64,000 bases of DNA from Parvularculaceae bacterium. Its GTDB lineage: Bacteria; Pseudomonadota; Alphaproteobacteria; Caulobacterales; Parvularculaceae. Under the pieces are notes generated by a model. It was not told where the DNA came from and made no database searches. It was given only the letters and a program-made list of their open reading frames with translations. Both the position numbers and the translations under genes were made by a program. This document shows, piece after piece, positions 16,081 through 23,581 of this stretch; within the stretch, counting starts at the first letter, position 1; each line of letters opens with the position of its first letter. The stretch is taken from the NCBI GenBank assembly GCA_020446945.1, contig JAGRDS010000013.1, positions 1 to 64,000 of the forward strand. The letters run 5' to 3'.

Positions 16081-17613
16081 TCAACAAAAAAGGCCGAGGC
16101 GCTGCAGATCGGGCAGTCTTTCGGCGCGGAAGCCGATTTGCGCTTCACTCAAATAGGCCCGGAACCGTTCAAGCGACATTATTTCCCGGCCGCCATCCGA
16201 TCTAACGCCGGCGCCTTTTTCTTCGATCAGCGCCCACGCGGCCTCGACGTTTTCACAGGCCATTGATGTCAGAATAACCCGGTCGCGCAATGCGAGCGGC
16301 ACGCAGTTGCCAAGGCTTCGAGATGGAAACGGCTGCGGTTTTTCATATCGAAGCGATTCGAAGAGGATCCGCTTTTGCTGCGCCGAAAATACGGGGTTCG
16401 CCGCGCCGCGAGGCTCAGCGAGCGCAGCCGCGCTGAAACCGATCAATCCAAGTGCGAACAGGCTTCTTAATATGCGGCGCGCCGCTTCCGCGCCCGCGCC
16501 TACGCTCATCCGGTTGGCCATCAGCCCGAACGCAACCTCTCCATCTGCGACCATATCAAGCGCGAAATCAAAGGCGGGATCGGTGAGATCAACGGCGACG
16601 CGCCCCGATAGCGCTTGACGCGGCCCCTTGTGATCGCGCCCGGCAAGCCCGCGCACGAAAAGTCCTTGCAACACATCCGGCTCAGTTTCATCGGATGAAT
16701 CGCCATGGGGCTTCACAAAAAGATCCCAGCGCGAACCGGCGTTCACCGCCAGATTAACAAGTTCCTGCCAGACGATCGGATCGTTCCGGTTTTCAGCGAC
16801 GCTGGACATACGGCGCGCAAGTTGCGGCTCCAGCAGGTCCGGGCATGCGTTCATTTGCGGACGCAATTGCGCGACAAAGCCTAGACCGGCCCGCCGAAAT
16901 TCCTCAGCGACCTGATGAAACCAGACGCCGGCGTAATCGGCGTTCAATATATCATGAGCGAGATAATCGGGATCAGCCGCGAGTTGTTCCTTCAAATGTT
17001 CTCTCGCAGTCGGGTTGACCTTGTTGAAGGCGAGGTCCGGCGCGTCGATTATGTGTGAAACCGCCGAAAGCGCAGACACGATGCGCGCCGAACTGGCTCC
17101 TGACGCCCTTCCGGCGAGAAAAGTTGCAAGCCCGTCCGTGGTAAGTCGGCTGGCGGATCCGGGCATGCATCGATATTGCAACGCGCATGCGCCGCCGTCT
17201 TTCAATCCGCCCGCAATGATGCACGCAAGACGACGTCGCTTTTCGGCCGGCAGCCACGAATAGACGCCGGAGACCGCCGCAAAATCCAACAGGGGAAGAT
17301 CGCCGGAATTCATCGAAAGAAAATCGGCTTCGATGAACTCGACATTTTCAATCGAACAGCTCGACGCGAAAGCGCGCGCCGTTTCAATATGCGCGCTATT
17401 CATGTCGACGCCGAAAAACTGCGCCTCGGGATAGCACGCGGCGACGAGGGCGAGCGTCAGCCCCTGCCCGCAGCCATAGTCGCAATATGTGAACCTTCCT
17501 TTGAAGTCGCGACGGACCCCGTGAAGGGCTGCGACGGCGGATATGTGAATCGGCGCCTGTTGCGGCGAAAAGGTCGCGGGAAACGAAACATCCCTGGTGT
17601 AGGCGCTCGTCAT
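16081..17613 (-). CDS. SAM-dependent methyltransferase with methyltransferase regulatory domain
   Basis: 510 residues from ATG 17613 (upstream in-frame codons lack family similarity). The N-terminal Rossmann-fold part has the SAM motif YCDYGCGQGLTLALVAA (near residue 43) and FFGVDMNSAHIETARAF, then an acidic EADFL step. The middle part (about 215-300) resembles the predicted methyltransferase regulatory domain found in bacterial lysine methyltransferase-like proteins, and the C-terminal third is a winged-helix-like region (MSVGAGAEAARRILRSLFAL). The substrate is unknown; protein lysine methylation, or methylation of a cell-surface molecule, is possible. It stands alone between tRNA-Thr and the structured intergenic region. 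Confidence 0.75.
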   Translation of the reverse strand: MTSAYTRDVSFPATFSPQQAPIHISAVAALHGVRRDFKGRFTYCDYGCGQGLTLALVAACYPEAQFFGVDMNSAHIETARAFASSCSIENVEFIEADFLSMNSGDLPLLDFAAVSGVYSWLPAEKRRRLACIIAGGLKDGGACALQYRCMPGSASRLTTDGLATFLAGRASGASSARIVSALSAVSHIIDAPDLAFNKVNPTAREHLKEQLAADPDYLAHDILNADYAGVWFHQVAEEFRRAGLGFVAQLRPQMNACPDLLEPQLARRMSSVAENRNDPIVWQELVNLAVNAGSRWDLFVKPHGDSSDETEPDVLQGLFVRGLAGRDHKGPRQALSGRVAVDLTDPAFDFALDMVADGEVAFGLMANRMSVGAGAEAARRILRSLFALGLIGFSAAALAEPRGAANPVFSAQQKRILFESLRYEKPQPFPSRSLGNCVPLALRDRVILTSMACENVEAAWALIEEKGAGVRSDGGREIMSLERFRAYLSEAQIGFRAERLPDLQRLGLFC

Positions 17614-17729
17614 GATGTGTTCCGGATTGCCAATGGTCCGGGCGCTTATAGCCGCATTTGGCGTCGAGAAAGCCAAGCCCGTCGCCAACAGGGATCGTCA
17701 CGCAATCTTCATGTTACAGACATGCGCGC

Positions 17730-17911
17730 GTCGCATCCGGCGAATAGACGAATTCGCGGCAGGATCGACGCCAAATGGCGACCGCCGCCAGAACGATCCA
17801 GCCGGCGCCGTCTCCGCCCGACCGGCGTCACTCGTCTTTAGGACGGGCCCGAGCCCGTTCGCCTAAGTAGCGCGTAAAGCCGGTCCTCCTCCCTGAGGGC
17901 CGGCTTTTTTT
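17730..17911 (+). ncRNA. Candidate small RNA with a CCTCCTCCC anti-Shine-Dalgarno loop and intrinsic terminator
   Basis: This lies in a 359-base gap (17614-17972) with no convincing protein gene. On the plus strand there are nested stems: GGATCG/CGATCC (17762-17767 with 17794-17799) enclosing CGCC-AAAT-GGCG; an 8-bp hairpin GGACGGGC-CCGA-GCCCGTTC at 17841-17860; and a terminator hairpin AAAGCCGG/CCGGCTTT followed by a T-run to 17911. The terminator loop carries CCTCCTCCC (17885-17893), the motif that marks alphaproteobacterial 'cuckoo' small RNAs as I remember them. The 5' end is a guess, no promoter is clear, and known members usually carry more than one such loop. Confidence 0.4.
17876..17911 (+). 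terminator. Intrinsic terminator without an upstream protein gene
   Basis: AAAGCCGG at 17876-17883 pairs with CCGGCTTT at 17899-17906, the stem extending further by CCTC/GAGG through a G-U pair, and seven T in total end at 17911. The nearest plus-strand gene upstream is tRNA-Thr, almost 1.9 kb away, so the terminator must end an otherwise unrecognised transcript, or sit in the 5' leader of the repeat-protein gene at 17973. Confidence 0.75.
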
Positions 17912-17972
17912 CGCACGCCTTTTTTCCGCCCTCGCTATCCGGTCTGTTGGCGCGCCGCGATGGAGGTTATGC

Positions 17973-18272
17973 ATGGTAGAACCGGCGATATTGATTCCCC
18001 TGCTTCTCGCAGCCGCGCCAGGCGCCGACGATTGCGCGCTCAATGGCGTTCCCCTTCACGGGCGGGTCCAGATTGTCGAGAGTTTCCCGGATTTCGAGGT
18101 CAGCATCGTGGACCGTTTTCCCGATCTCAGGGTCAAAAAGACGGACAGTTTTCCCGATAATTGCGGCGAATGGCGGTTCGTCGACAGTTTTCCCGATTTC
18201 ACTATCCGTTATGTCGACAGTTTCGCTGACCTGAAAATCATGTTCGTTGATAGTTTTCCGGGTCTTCCATAA
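17973..18272 (+). CDS. Small exported 11-residue-repeat protein, probable 7(1) septoil knot family
   Basis: 99 residues; TGGAGG lies six bases before the ATG. A hydrophobic N-terminus (AILIPLLLAAAPGA) looks like a short signal peptide. The rest consists of six units of the form V-D-S-F-P-D-x-x-V/I starting at residues 35, 46, 57, 70, 81 and 92, that is an 11-residue period with one 13-residue step containing CGEW. Cys21 and Cys64 are the only cysteines. The pattern, with NCGEWRFVDSFPDFTIRYVD in the middle, matches what I recall of the family named after its 7(1) torus-knot fold. No enzymatic function is known. Identical DNA in several units suggests recent repeat exchange. Confidence 0.65.
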   Translation: MVEPAILIPLLLAAAPGADDCALNGVPLHGRVQIVESFPDFEVSIVDRFPDLRVKKTDSFPDNCGEWRFVDSFPDFTIRYVDSFADLKIMFVDSFPGLP

Positions 18273-18308
18273 AGCTAATCCATTGTAATTTAATGTTTTT
18301 CACTAAAC

Positions 18309-18323
18309 TTGTGCGCTGCACAA
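18309..18323. promoter_or_regulatory. Palindrome upstream of phasin gene, PhaR-like operator candidate
   Basis: TTGTGC-GCT-GCACAA is a perfect dyad in the AT-rich stretch 86 bases before the phasin start. Its core TGC-N3-GCA is the pattern reported for PhaR binding at phasin and PHA gene promoters in Paracoccus and Rhodobacter (CTGC-N3/4-GCAG). The flanking bases differ, and no phaR gene is in the window; the PhaD regulator encoded 3.7 kb downstream is another candidate ligand. Confidence 0.45.
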
Positions 18324-18408
18324 AAAATTGGATGATCATTCTAGTTCCTGCGCCTATCTAGGCTTTAGAAAACCGGCGCGCTCGCCGGGCCGTGGAAGGA
18401 ACGACAAA

Positions 18409-18816
18409 ATGACGAAGCGCAAGGATTCCGCCGACAAGGCGGTTGTTGAAACGAAAGAACTGAACCCGGTCGAGGCAATCCGCAAAGGCTGGCTCGCCTA
18501 TCTCGGCGCCTATGGCCTCGCATTCGAGCGCGCCAGGCCGGCATTCGCCAAGCTGAAAACGAGATATGCGGATCTGATCGAAGACCTCGTCGAAAAAGGC
18601 GAGGAAGTCGAGACGACGGCGAAAGAACAGTTCGTCGATGCGCGAGACCGCGCAAAAGGCGTTTACGGCGCCGGTTACGAAAAAGTCCGCGCTTTCATTC
18701 CGGCCCGCGCCGCGAATGATCGCGTCAAGGAGCTTGAAGCCGAAGTGGAAGCGCTGACGCAAAAACTCGCGGCGGTCAAAAAGCCGGCCCGCACGAAGCG
18801 CGCGAAAGCGGCGTGA
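18409..18816 (+). CDS. Phasin family protein (PHA granule-associated)
   Basis: 135 residues from the ATG at 18409. The helical N-terminal part NPVEAIRKGWLAYLGAYGLAF is the phasin signature shared with the PhaI/PhaF group, followed by a coiled-coil-like region (RVKELEAEVEALTQKLAAVKK) and a lysine/alanine-rich basic tail (KPARTKRAKAA) recalling the DNA-binding end of PhaF. Phasins coat PHA granules in the cytoplasm and control their size and partition. The gene is followed by a strong terminator at 18861-18896, so it is a single-gene transcript ahead of the phaC operon. Confidence 0.88.
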   Translation: MTKRKDSADKAVVETKELNPVEAIRKGWLAYLGAYGLAFERARPAFAKLKTRYADLIEDLVEKGEEVETTAKEQFVDARDRAKGVYGAGYEKVRAFIPARAANDRVKELEAEVEALTQKLAAVKKPARTKRAKAA

Positions 18817-18860
18817 TCCCCTCTCTCCTCCCCCACCCGTATTGTTGCGTAGAGTAGCAG

Positions 18861-18896
18861 AACGGGGCGTTCCCCCTGAGCGCCCCGTTTTTTTTT
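18861..18896 (+). terminator. Rho-independent terminator after phasin gene
   Basis: AACGGGGCG (18861-18869) pairs with CGCCCCGTT (18881-18889) around an 11-base loop and runs into a stretch of nine T (18888-18896). It separates the phasin gene from the phaC operon. Confidence 0.85.
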
Positions 18897-19006
18897 GCGC
18901 CGCAAAAGCCCGGGCATTTGCCAAGAGGTCGCGAAGGGCGAATACTTCAAAACGCTAAGGTCAGGGATTTCAAACGCTTGCGGCTGCGACCCGCGCGGGA
19001 GGGATT

Positions 19007-20686
19007 ATGTCGAAGTCGAGCGACGAACTTGGCGAACAGGCGGCTGAAACGCCGACGGCGCTCAACCCGATAATCGGCGTGCGCCGATCGGAACTCCTGA
19101 AATCGCTCGGCGTTCTGATTGGACACGCGGCGAAACAGCCAGCCCCTTTCGCCCGGCATCTCGCCAATTACGGCAAAGACCTTGTCGAAATCGTCAAGGG
19201 CGATAGCGAGATCGCGCCGGACGGAAAGGACCGTCGTTTCAAGGATCCGACCTGGCGCTACAATCCGCTTTACAAATACACGATGCAATCCTGGCTCGCG
19301 ATGCGAAAGGGATTCGAAGGCTGGATCGCCGATTCCGGCGTCGATGAAGCAGACAAGGTGCGCGCAAAATTCGTCCTCGATATTATCGCCGATGCGATGG
19401 CGCCGACTAATACGCTGATCGGCAACCCTGCGGCGATCAAGCGCGTATACGAAACGGGCGGCGCTTCGCTCGTCAAAGGCTTGCAAAATGCGCTTCACGA
19501 TATTCGCCACAATAATGCAATGCCGAGCCAGGTCGATGGACGTCCGTTCAAGGTCGGTGAAAACCTCGCGACGACCCCGGGAGCTGTCGTTTTCAAAAGC
19601 GAAATGCTGGAGCTTATCCAGTACGCGCCGACGAGCGAGGATGTTTACGAAATTCCGATGATGGTCGTTCCGCCGCAGATTAACAAATTCTACGCCAACG
19701 ACCTGTCCCCCGACAAAAGCGTCGTTCGTTTCCTGTTGAGCCAGGGCTTCCAGACTTTCGCCATATCCTGGCGCAACCCGCAAAAAGAACATGCGCACTG
19801 GGGGCTTGAAGATTATGTCGGCGCGCTCATCGAAGCGGCCGAGGCGATCTGCAAGATAACGAAATCAAAGCAGATCAACGTGTCCGGCGCATGTTCCGGA
19901 GGTATCACGACGGCAAGTTTTCTTTCGGTGCTGGCGGCGCGAAAGTCAAACCTTGTCAATTGTTTCACATTGCAGGTTTGCGTCCTGGACGGTCACAAGG
20001 AGGACAGCGAGATCGGCCTGTTCGTCACCGACGAGGCGATAGAGGGCGCGCGAAAATACTCCAGGAAGAAAGGCGTGCTTTCGGGCGACGATTTGTCGAA
20101 AACATTCGCCTGGCTGCGCCCGAACGATTTAATCTGGAATTACGTCGTCAATAATTATCTGATGGGCGACAGTCCGCCGCCATTCGACATACTTTATTGG
20201 AATAACGATTCGACCAACCTTCCCGCGCAGCTTCATTCTGATTATCTAGACATGTATTTCGACAAGCGTTTCGCCAATCCGGGCGAGGTCGATTTCATGG
20301 GCGGCGAGATCGATCTATCGAAAGTAAAACAGGATGCGTTTATGGTCGCCGCCGTCACCGATCACATCACGCCATGGCGCGCATGCTACAGGAATGTGCA
20401 TTTGTTCGGCGGCGAGGTGAAATTCGCGCTCTCAAACAGCGGCCATATTCAGGCGCTTTTAAATCCGCCCGGAAATCCGAAAGCGCAATATTTCACCAAT
20501 GCGGCGCTGCCGGAGAACGCTGACGAATGGCTTGCCGGCGCGCAGGCGCAATCCGGCTCCTGGTGGCCATTATGGACGAACTGGCTGGGCGGGCGTTCCG
20601 GCGTAAAAAAGCCGGCGCCGTCGAAGCTCGGCTCGAAGAAATTTCCCCCGATCTCCAAAGCGCCTGGCGAATATGTTTTCGGTTAA
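19007..20686 (+). CDS. phaC: Class II polyhydroxyalkanoate synthase PhaC
   Basis: 559 residues, the length of Pseudomonas PhaC1. The lipase-like box is SGACSGG with the nucleophile at Cys296; the general-acid/base residues fall at Asp452 (VTDHITPW) and His480 (SNSGHIQ), which are the same numbers I know for P. aeruginosa PhaC1. The enzyme polymerises 3-hydroxyacyl-CoA to PHA at the granule surface. Length, spacing and neighbours (phaZ, phaD and small phasins rather than phaA/phaB or phaE) indicate the medium-chain-length type. The ribosome binding site is GGAGGGATT. Substrate range cannot be read from sequence with certainty. Confidence 0.93.
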   Translation: MSKSSDELGEQAAETPTALNPIIGVRRSELLKSLGVLIGHAAKQPAPFARHLANYGKDLVEIVKGDSEIAPDGKDRRFKDPTWRYNPLYKYTMQSWLAMRKGFEGWIADSGVDEADKVRAKFVLDIIADAMAPTNTLIGNPAAIKRVYETGGASLVKGLQNALHDIRHNNAMPSQVDGRPFKVGENLATTPGAVVFKSEMLELIQYAPTSEDVYEIPMMVVPPQINKFYANDLSPDKSVVRFLLSQGFQTFAISWRNPQKEHAHWGLEDYVGALIEAAEAICKITKSKQINVSGACSGGITTASFLSVLAARKSNLVNCFTLQVCVLDGHKEDSEIGLFVTDEAIEGARKYSRKKGVLSGDDLSKTFAWLRPNDLIWNYVVNNYLMGDSPPPFDILYWNNDSTNLPAQLHSDYLDMYFDKRFANPGEVDFMGGEIDLSKVKQDAFMVAAVTDHITPWRACYRNVHLFGGEVKFALSNSGHIQALLNPPGNPKAQYFTNAALPENADEWLAGAQAQSGSWWPLWTNWLGGRSGVKKPAPSKLGSKKFPPISKAPGEYVFG

Positions 20687-20707
20687 CGCAAAGCGACTGG
20701 AAGAAGT

Positions 20708-21568
20708 ATGAGTATCGATGACATGCGCCTGCCGGAATTCAGCTACGTAACCGTAGGTTTTCAAAAACTGCGTACGGCGATCTGGCGCGGGCGCGGCGGC
20801 GCGCGCCCACTCCTGTATTTCAACGGCATCGGCGCCAATCTGGAAATCGCCCAACCGCTCGCGGACGCGCTTCCCGACCGCGACATCATTACTTTCGATC
20901 TGCCGGGCGTCGGCGGATCGCCGGGGCCGGTCGCGCCATATCGCCCGTGGTGGGTGGCGCATGCGGCGAAATCTATCCTGCTTCGCTACGGATTTGACCG
21001 GCCGGTCGATGTGATGGGCGTTTCCTGGGGCGGCGGCGCTGCGCAGCAATTCGCCTTTCAATACCAGCGCCGCGTCAACAGGCTGGTCCTTTGTGCGACT
21101 TCGCCGGGCGCGATCATGGTCCCCGGCAAACTGGAATCGCTTTCAAAAATGGCTGACCCCAAACGCTATCTGGACCGCGATTTTCTCGCCCGGAATTTCG
21201 AAACGCTCTACGGCGACGAGCCCGAAGGCGCGGCGCTATTCGCCGCGCGAATGAAAGCGCCGACGCGCTCGGGGTATCTTTATCAGTTGATGGCCATGAT
21301 CGGCTGGACAAGTCTTCCGTTCCTGAGATTTCTGCCGCACGAAACGCTGATCATGGCCGGCGACCGGGACCATATCGTGCCGCTCGCCAACGCAAAAATT
21401 CTCAATTTCATGATTGCGAATTCGCAGCTTCATGTCGTTGAAAACGGCGGCCATCTGTTCGCCTTGTCACGCGCGAACGAGGTGATCCCGGTCTTGAAAG
21501 ATTTTCTCGACCGCCCGGCGATGGCGAAAGCGCCGGCGCGTCATTATGAACCTGCGACCGCGAGTTAG
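20708..21568 (+). CDS. phaZ: Intracellular PHA depolymerase PhaZ
   Basis: 286 residues, alpha/beta hydrolase. The nucleophile box is GVSWGGG with Ser106, the Asp lies in MAGDRDHIVPLANAK, and the His in VENGGHLFAL. An oxyanion/lid region around residues 130-190 resembles the lid of Pseudomonas mcl-PHA depolymerase. PhaZ releases 3-hydroxy acids from stored granules. It starts 21 bases after phaC with GGAAGA as binding site, so it is in the phaC operon. PhaZ and PhaC together allow turnover of the polymer. Confidence 0.9.
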   Translation: MSIDDMRLPEFSYVTVGFQKLRTAIWRGRGGARPLLYFNGIGANLEIAQPLADALPDRDIITFDLPGVGGSPGPVAPYRPWWVAHAAKSILLRYGFDRPVDVMGVSWGGGAAQQFAFQYQRRVNRLVLCATSPGAIMVPGKLESLSKMADPKRYLDRDFLARNFETLYGDEPEGAALFAARMKAPTRSGYLYQLMAMIGWTSLPFLRFLPHETLIMAGDRDHIVPLANAKILNFMIANSQLHVVENGGHLFALSRANEVIPVLKDFLDRPAMAKAPARHYEPATAS

Positions 21569-21578
21569 GAGCTGACCA

Positions 21579-21995
21579 TTGTCGAAAAAACCTGCGCATT
21601 CGACCGACACCGCCCGCAAAATCTGGCTCGCCGGCATCGGCGCCTATGGTCGCGCATTTTCCGAGGCGCAGGAAACCGTCGCTCGGCTGACGGGAGATTC
21701 GGCGCGCGTCTTTGACGAGCTCGTAGCAAAGGGCGAGGCGATCGAAAAACAAGTCGAGGAACGCGGACGTCAGGTAGCGGCGAAAGTCGCGCCGGGGGCA
21801 TTATCCTTCGACGATCGGATCAAACGCATGCGCGAGCGGATCGGTCTCGGCGAAGTGCAAGGCTCGCTTGCTGACGAGGTTTACGAATTGCGTCTGCGCG
21901 TTGCAGATCTTGAAGCGAAGTTCGAGGACTTGTCGCACCGCACCCCGAAGACTGGCGCGAAAAAGAAAAAAGCTCCGAAGAAAAAGACGTCCTAA
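21579..21995 (+). CDS. Second phasin family protein (PhaI/PhaF-like), TTG start
   Basis: 138 residues. The likely start is TTG at 21579, with AGGAGCTGACC immediately upstream. ARKIWLAGIGAYGRAFSEAQ is the phasin motif also seen in the 18409 gene; DEVYELRLRVADLEAKFEDL forms a coiled-coil leucine pattern; the tail is very basic (TGAKKKKAPKKKT). It lies ten bases after phaZ in the same operon. The two phasins are paralogues: this one is operonic and ahead of phaD, the other monocistronic. Confidence 0.87.
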   Translation: MSKKPAHSTDTARKIWLAGIGAYGRAFSEAQETVARLTGDSARVFDELVAKGEAIEKQVEERGRQVAAKVAPGALSFDDRIKRMRERIGLGEVQGSLADEVYELRLRVADLEAKFEDLSHRTPKTGAKKKKAPKKKTS

Positions 21996-22005
21996 GGTCC
22001 GACGA

Positions 22006-22686
22006 ATGGACGGCCCGGCGAAAAGCGCGAAAAAAAAACTGATCAAGGTCAAAACGCGCGACCGCATTTTGAAAACTTCGCTGGCGCTATTCAACAACGA
22101 GGGCGAGGCGCAGGTCTCAACCGTCGACATCGCCGCCGTTCTCGGCATTTCGCCTGGAAATCTCTATTATCATTTCAAGGGCAAGGAAGCGATCATCGAA
22201 GCCCTATTCGATGATTTCGAATCCGAATTGCGTCAGGTTTTATCTGCCCCGATCGAAAAGCCCCTATCTCTCGAAGACAACTGGATTTTCATTTACATCA
22301 TATTCGAGGAAATCAACGATTTCCGTTTCTTCTACGAAGGAATGTCGTCAATCCTCGAACGCTGCCCGTCCTTGCGTGGACGCCTGTCGCGATTGCTTGC
22401 GCTCAAGAAATCGACGACGCTCGCGATCCTTACTTCTCTTGAGAGGCAAGGGCTCATCGCCTTCATCGCAGATGAAAAAGACCGTCTTGCTGATCGTATC
22501 GCAGCGCATCTTACGTACTGGCTGCAATACCGCGCCGTCACTGTACGTGAGCAAACGGATCGCGCACGAATTCATGACGGCGTGTTTTCTACGATCTTGC
22601 AGATTGCGCCTTTCATCGTCGCCGGGCGCGAGGAATATCTCGCCGGCGCCGGCGCCTATTTTGCAAAACAGGGCGCGAAAAGATAG
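22006..22686 (+). CDS. phaD: TetR family regulator PhaD
   Basis: 226 residues. A lysine-rich start is followed by the TetR helix-turn-helix (residues about 18-62): TRDRILKTSLALFNNEGEA, then VSTVDIAAVLGISPGNLYYHFKGKE. The C-terminal ligand domain matches the PhaD type (WIFIYIIFEEINDFRFFYEG). In Pseudomonas PhaD is an activator of the phaI-phaF promoter responding to an acyl-CoA metabolite. It ends the phaC-phaZ-phasin-phaD operon and starts ten bases after the phasin stop. Confidence 0.85.
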   Translation: MDGPAKSAKKKLIKVKTRDRILKTSLALFNNEGEAQVSTVDIAAVLGISPGNLYYHFKGKEAIIEALFDDFESELRQVLSAPIEKPLSLEDNWIFIYIIFEEINDFRFFYEGMSSILERCPSLRGRLSRLLALKKSTTLAILTSLERQGLIAFIADEKDRLADRIAAHLTYWLQYRAVTVREQTDRARIHDGVFSTILQIAPFIVAGREEYLAGAGAYFAKQGAKR

Positions 22687-22691
22687 CGCGA

Positions 22692-23465
22692 TTATTGCGC
22701 GGTGATGCCGCCGTCGATCTTGAATTCAGACGCCGTAACGAAGCGCGACTCGTCCGAGGCGAGATATAAAACGGCGTAACCGACATCTTCCGGCTCGCCG
22801 AGGCGCTGCAAGGGAATTTGGCGCGTAAGTTTTGTTTCTCCCTCCGCTCCGCCGCCGCCCATCGTTACAAGCGGATCGATAATCGGCGTGCGGGTGAAAG
22901 CCGGGTGAACGGAATTTGACCGAATGTCGTAGCCCTGTCTGGCGCAATGGAGCGCGATTGATTTCGACATCATCCAGACAGCCGCTTTCGCAGTATTATA
23001 TGAAAGCATCTCGCTATGCGCGATCATGCCGGCGACGGATGATATATTAATAATCGAGGCGGGTTGCGATTCCTTCAGATACGGCATTGCGAGCTGCGTG
23101 CCGACATAGATGGAATCGACGTCGATATTAAGCGTGCGCCGCCAGTTCTCCGGCGTTTCCGTTTCAATATTCCCCCACCCGCCGACACCGGCGTTATTGA
23201 TCAGGACGCTGACGCCGCCCATGAATTCAGCCGCCATCGCCAATGCGTTTTCCCAGTCTTCTTTTCTGGTCACATCATGATGACAGAAGGATGCCGCGCC
23301 CGGATACGCCCTGTCGATTTCAGAGGCGGTTTTCTCCGCGTCGGCGACATTAACGTCGGTGAGAAAAACCTTCGCGCCCTCCGCCGCCAGCATGCGGCCG
23401 AAACAGGCGCCGAGCCCTTGCGCGCCGCCGGTGATGAAAGCTTTTTTTCCTTCGACGCGGCCCAT
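22692..23465 (-). CDS. SDR family oxidoreductase
   Basis: 257 residues from ATG 23465 (the longer frame upstream lacks homology). Classical short-chain dehydrogenase: TGGAQGLGACFGRMLAAEGA cofactor motif, NNAGVGGWG, catalytic Ser in INISSVAG, Tyr-x3-Lys in SYNTAKAAVW, and VHPAFTRTP. The C-terminal DGGITAQ is standard. Substrate unknown; relatives include cyclopentanol and glucose dehydrogenases. It converges with phaD five bases away, so it is not part of the PHA operon, although a hydroxyacid substrate is possible. Confidence 0.83.
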   Translation of the reverse strand: MGRVEGKKAFITGGAQGLGACFGRMLAAEGAKVFLTDVNVADAEKTASEIDRAYPGAASFCHHDVTRKEDWENALAMAAEFMGGVSVLINNAGVGGWGNIETETPENWRRTLNIDVDSIYVGTQLAMPYLKESQPASIINISSVAGMIAHSEMLSYNTAKAAVWMMSKSIALHCARQGYDIRSNSVHPAFTRTPIIDPLVTMGGGGAEGETKLTRQIPLQRLGEPEDVGYAVLYLASDESRFVTASEFKIDGGITAQ

Positions 23466-23581
23466 GGCGAAACTCCCGAATTGGCGTTGATTTGTTCGGC
23501 GCCGACCTTTGCATGCGCTCCGCCCGGGCGCCATAATTTCCCGCAGTCGCCTATTCGCTCATGGCGATGATCCAGCGCTCG

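Noticed and set aside
17176-17866. Long plus-strand open frames over the methyltransferase gene
   Set aside because: They overlap the conserved SAM-binding part of the minus-strand gene, have arginine/alanine-rich shadow composition, and have no family similarity.
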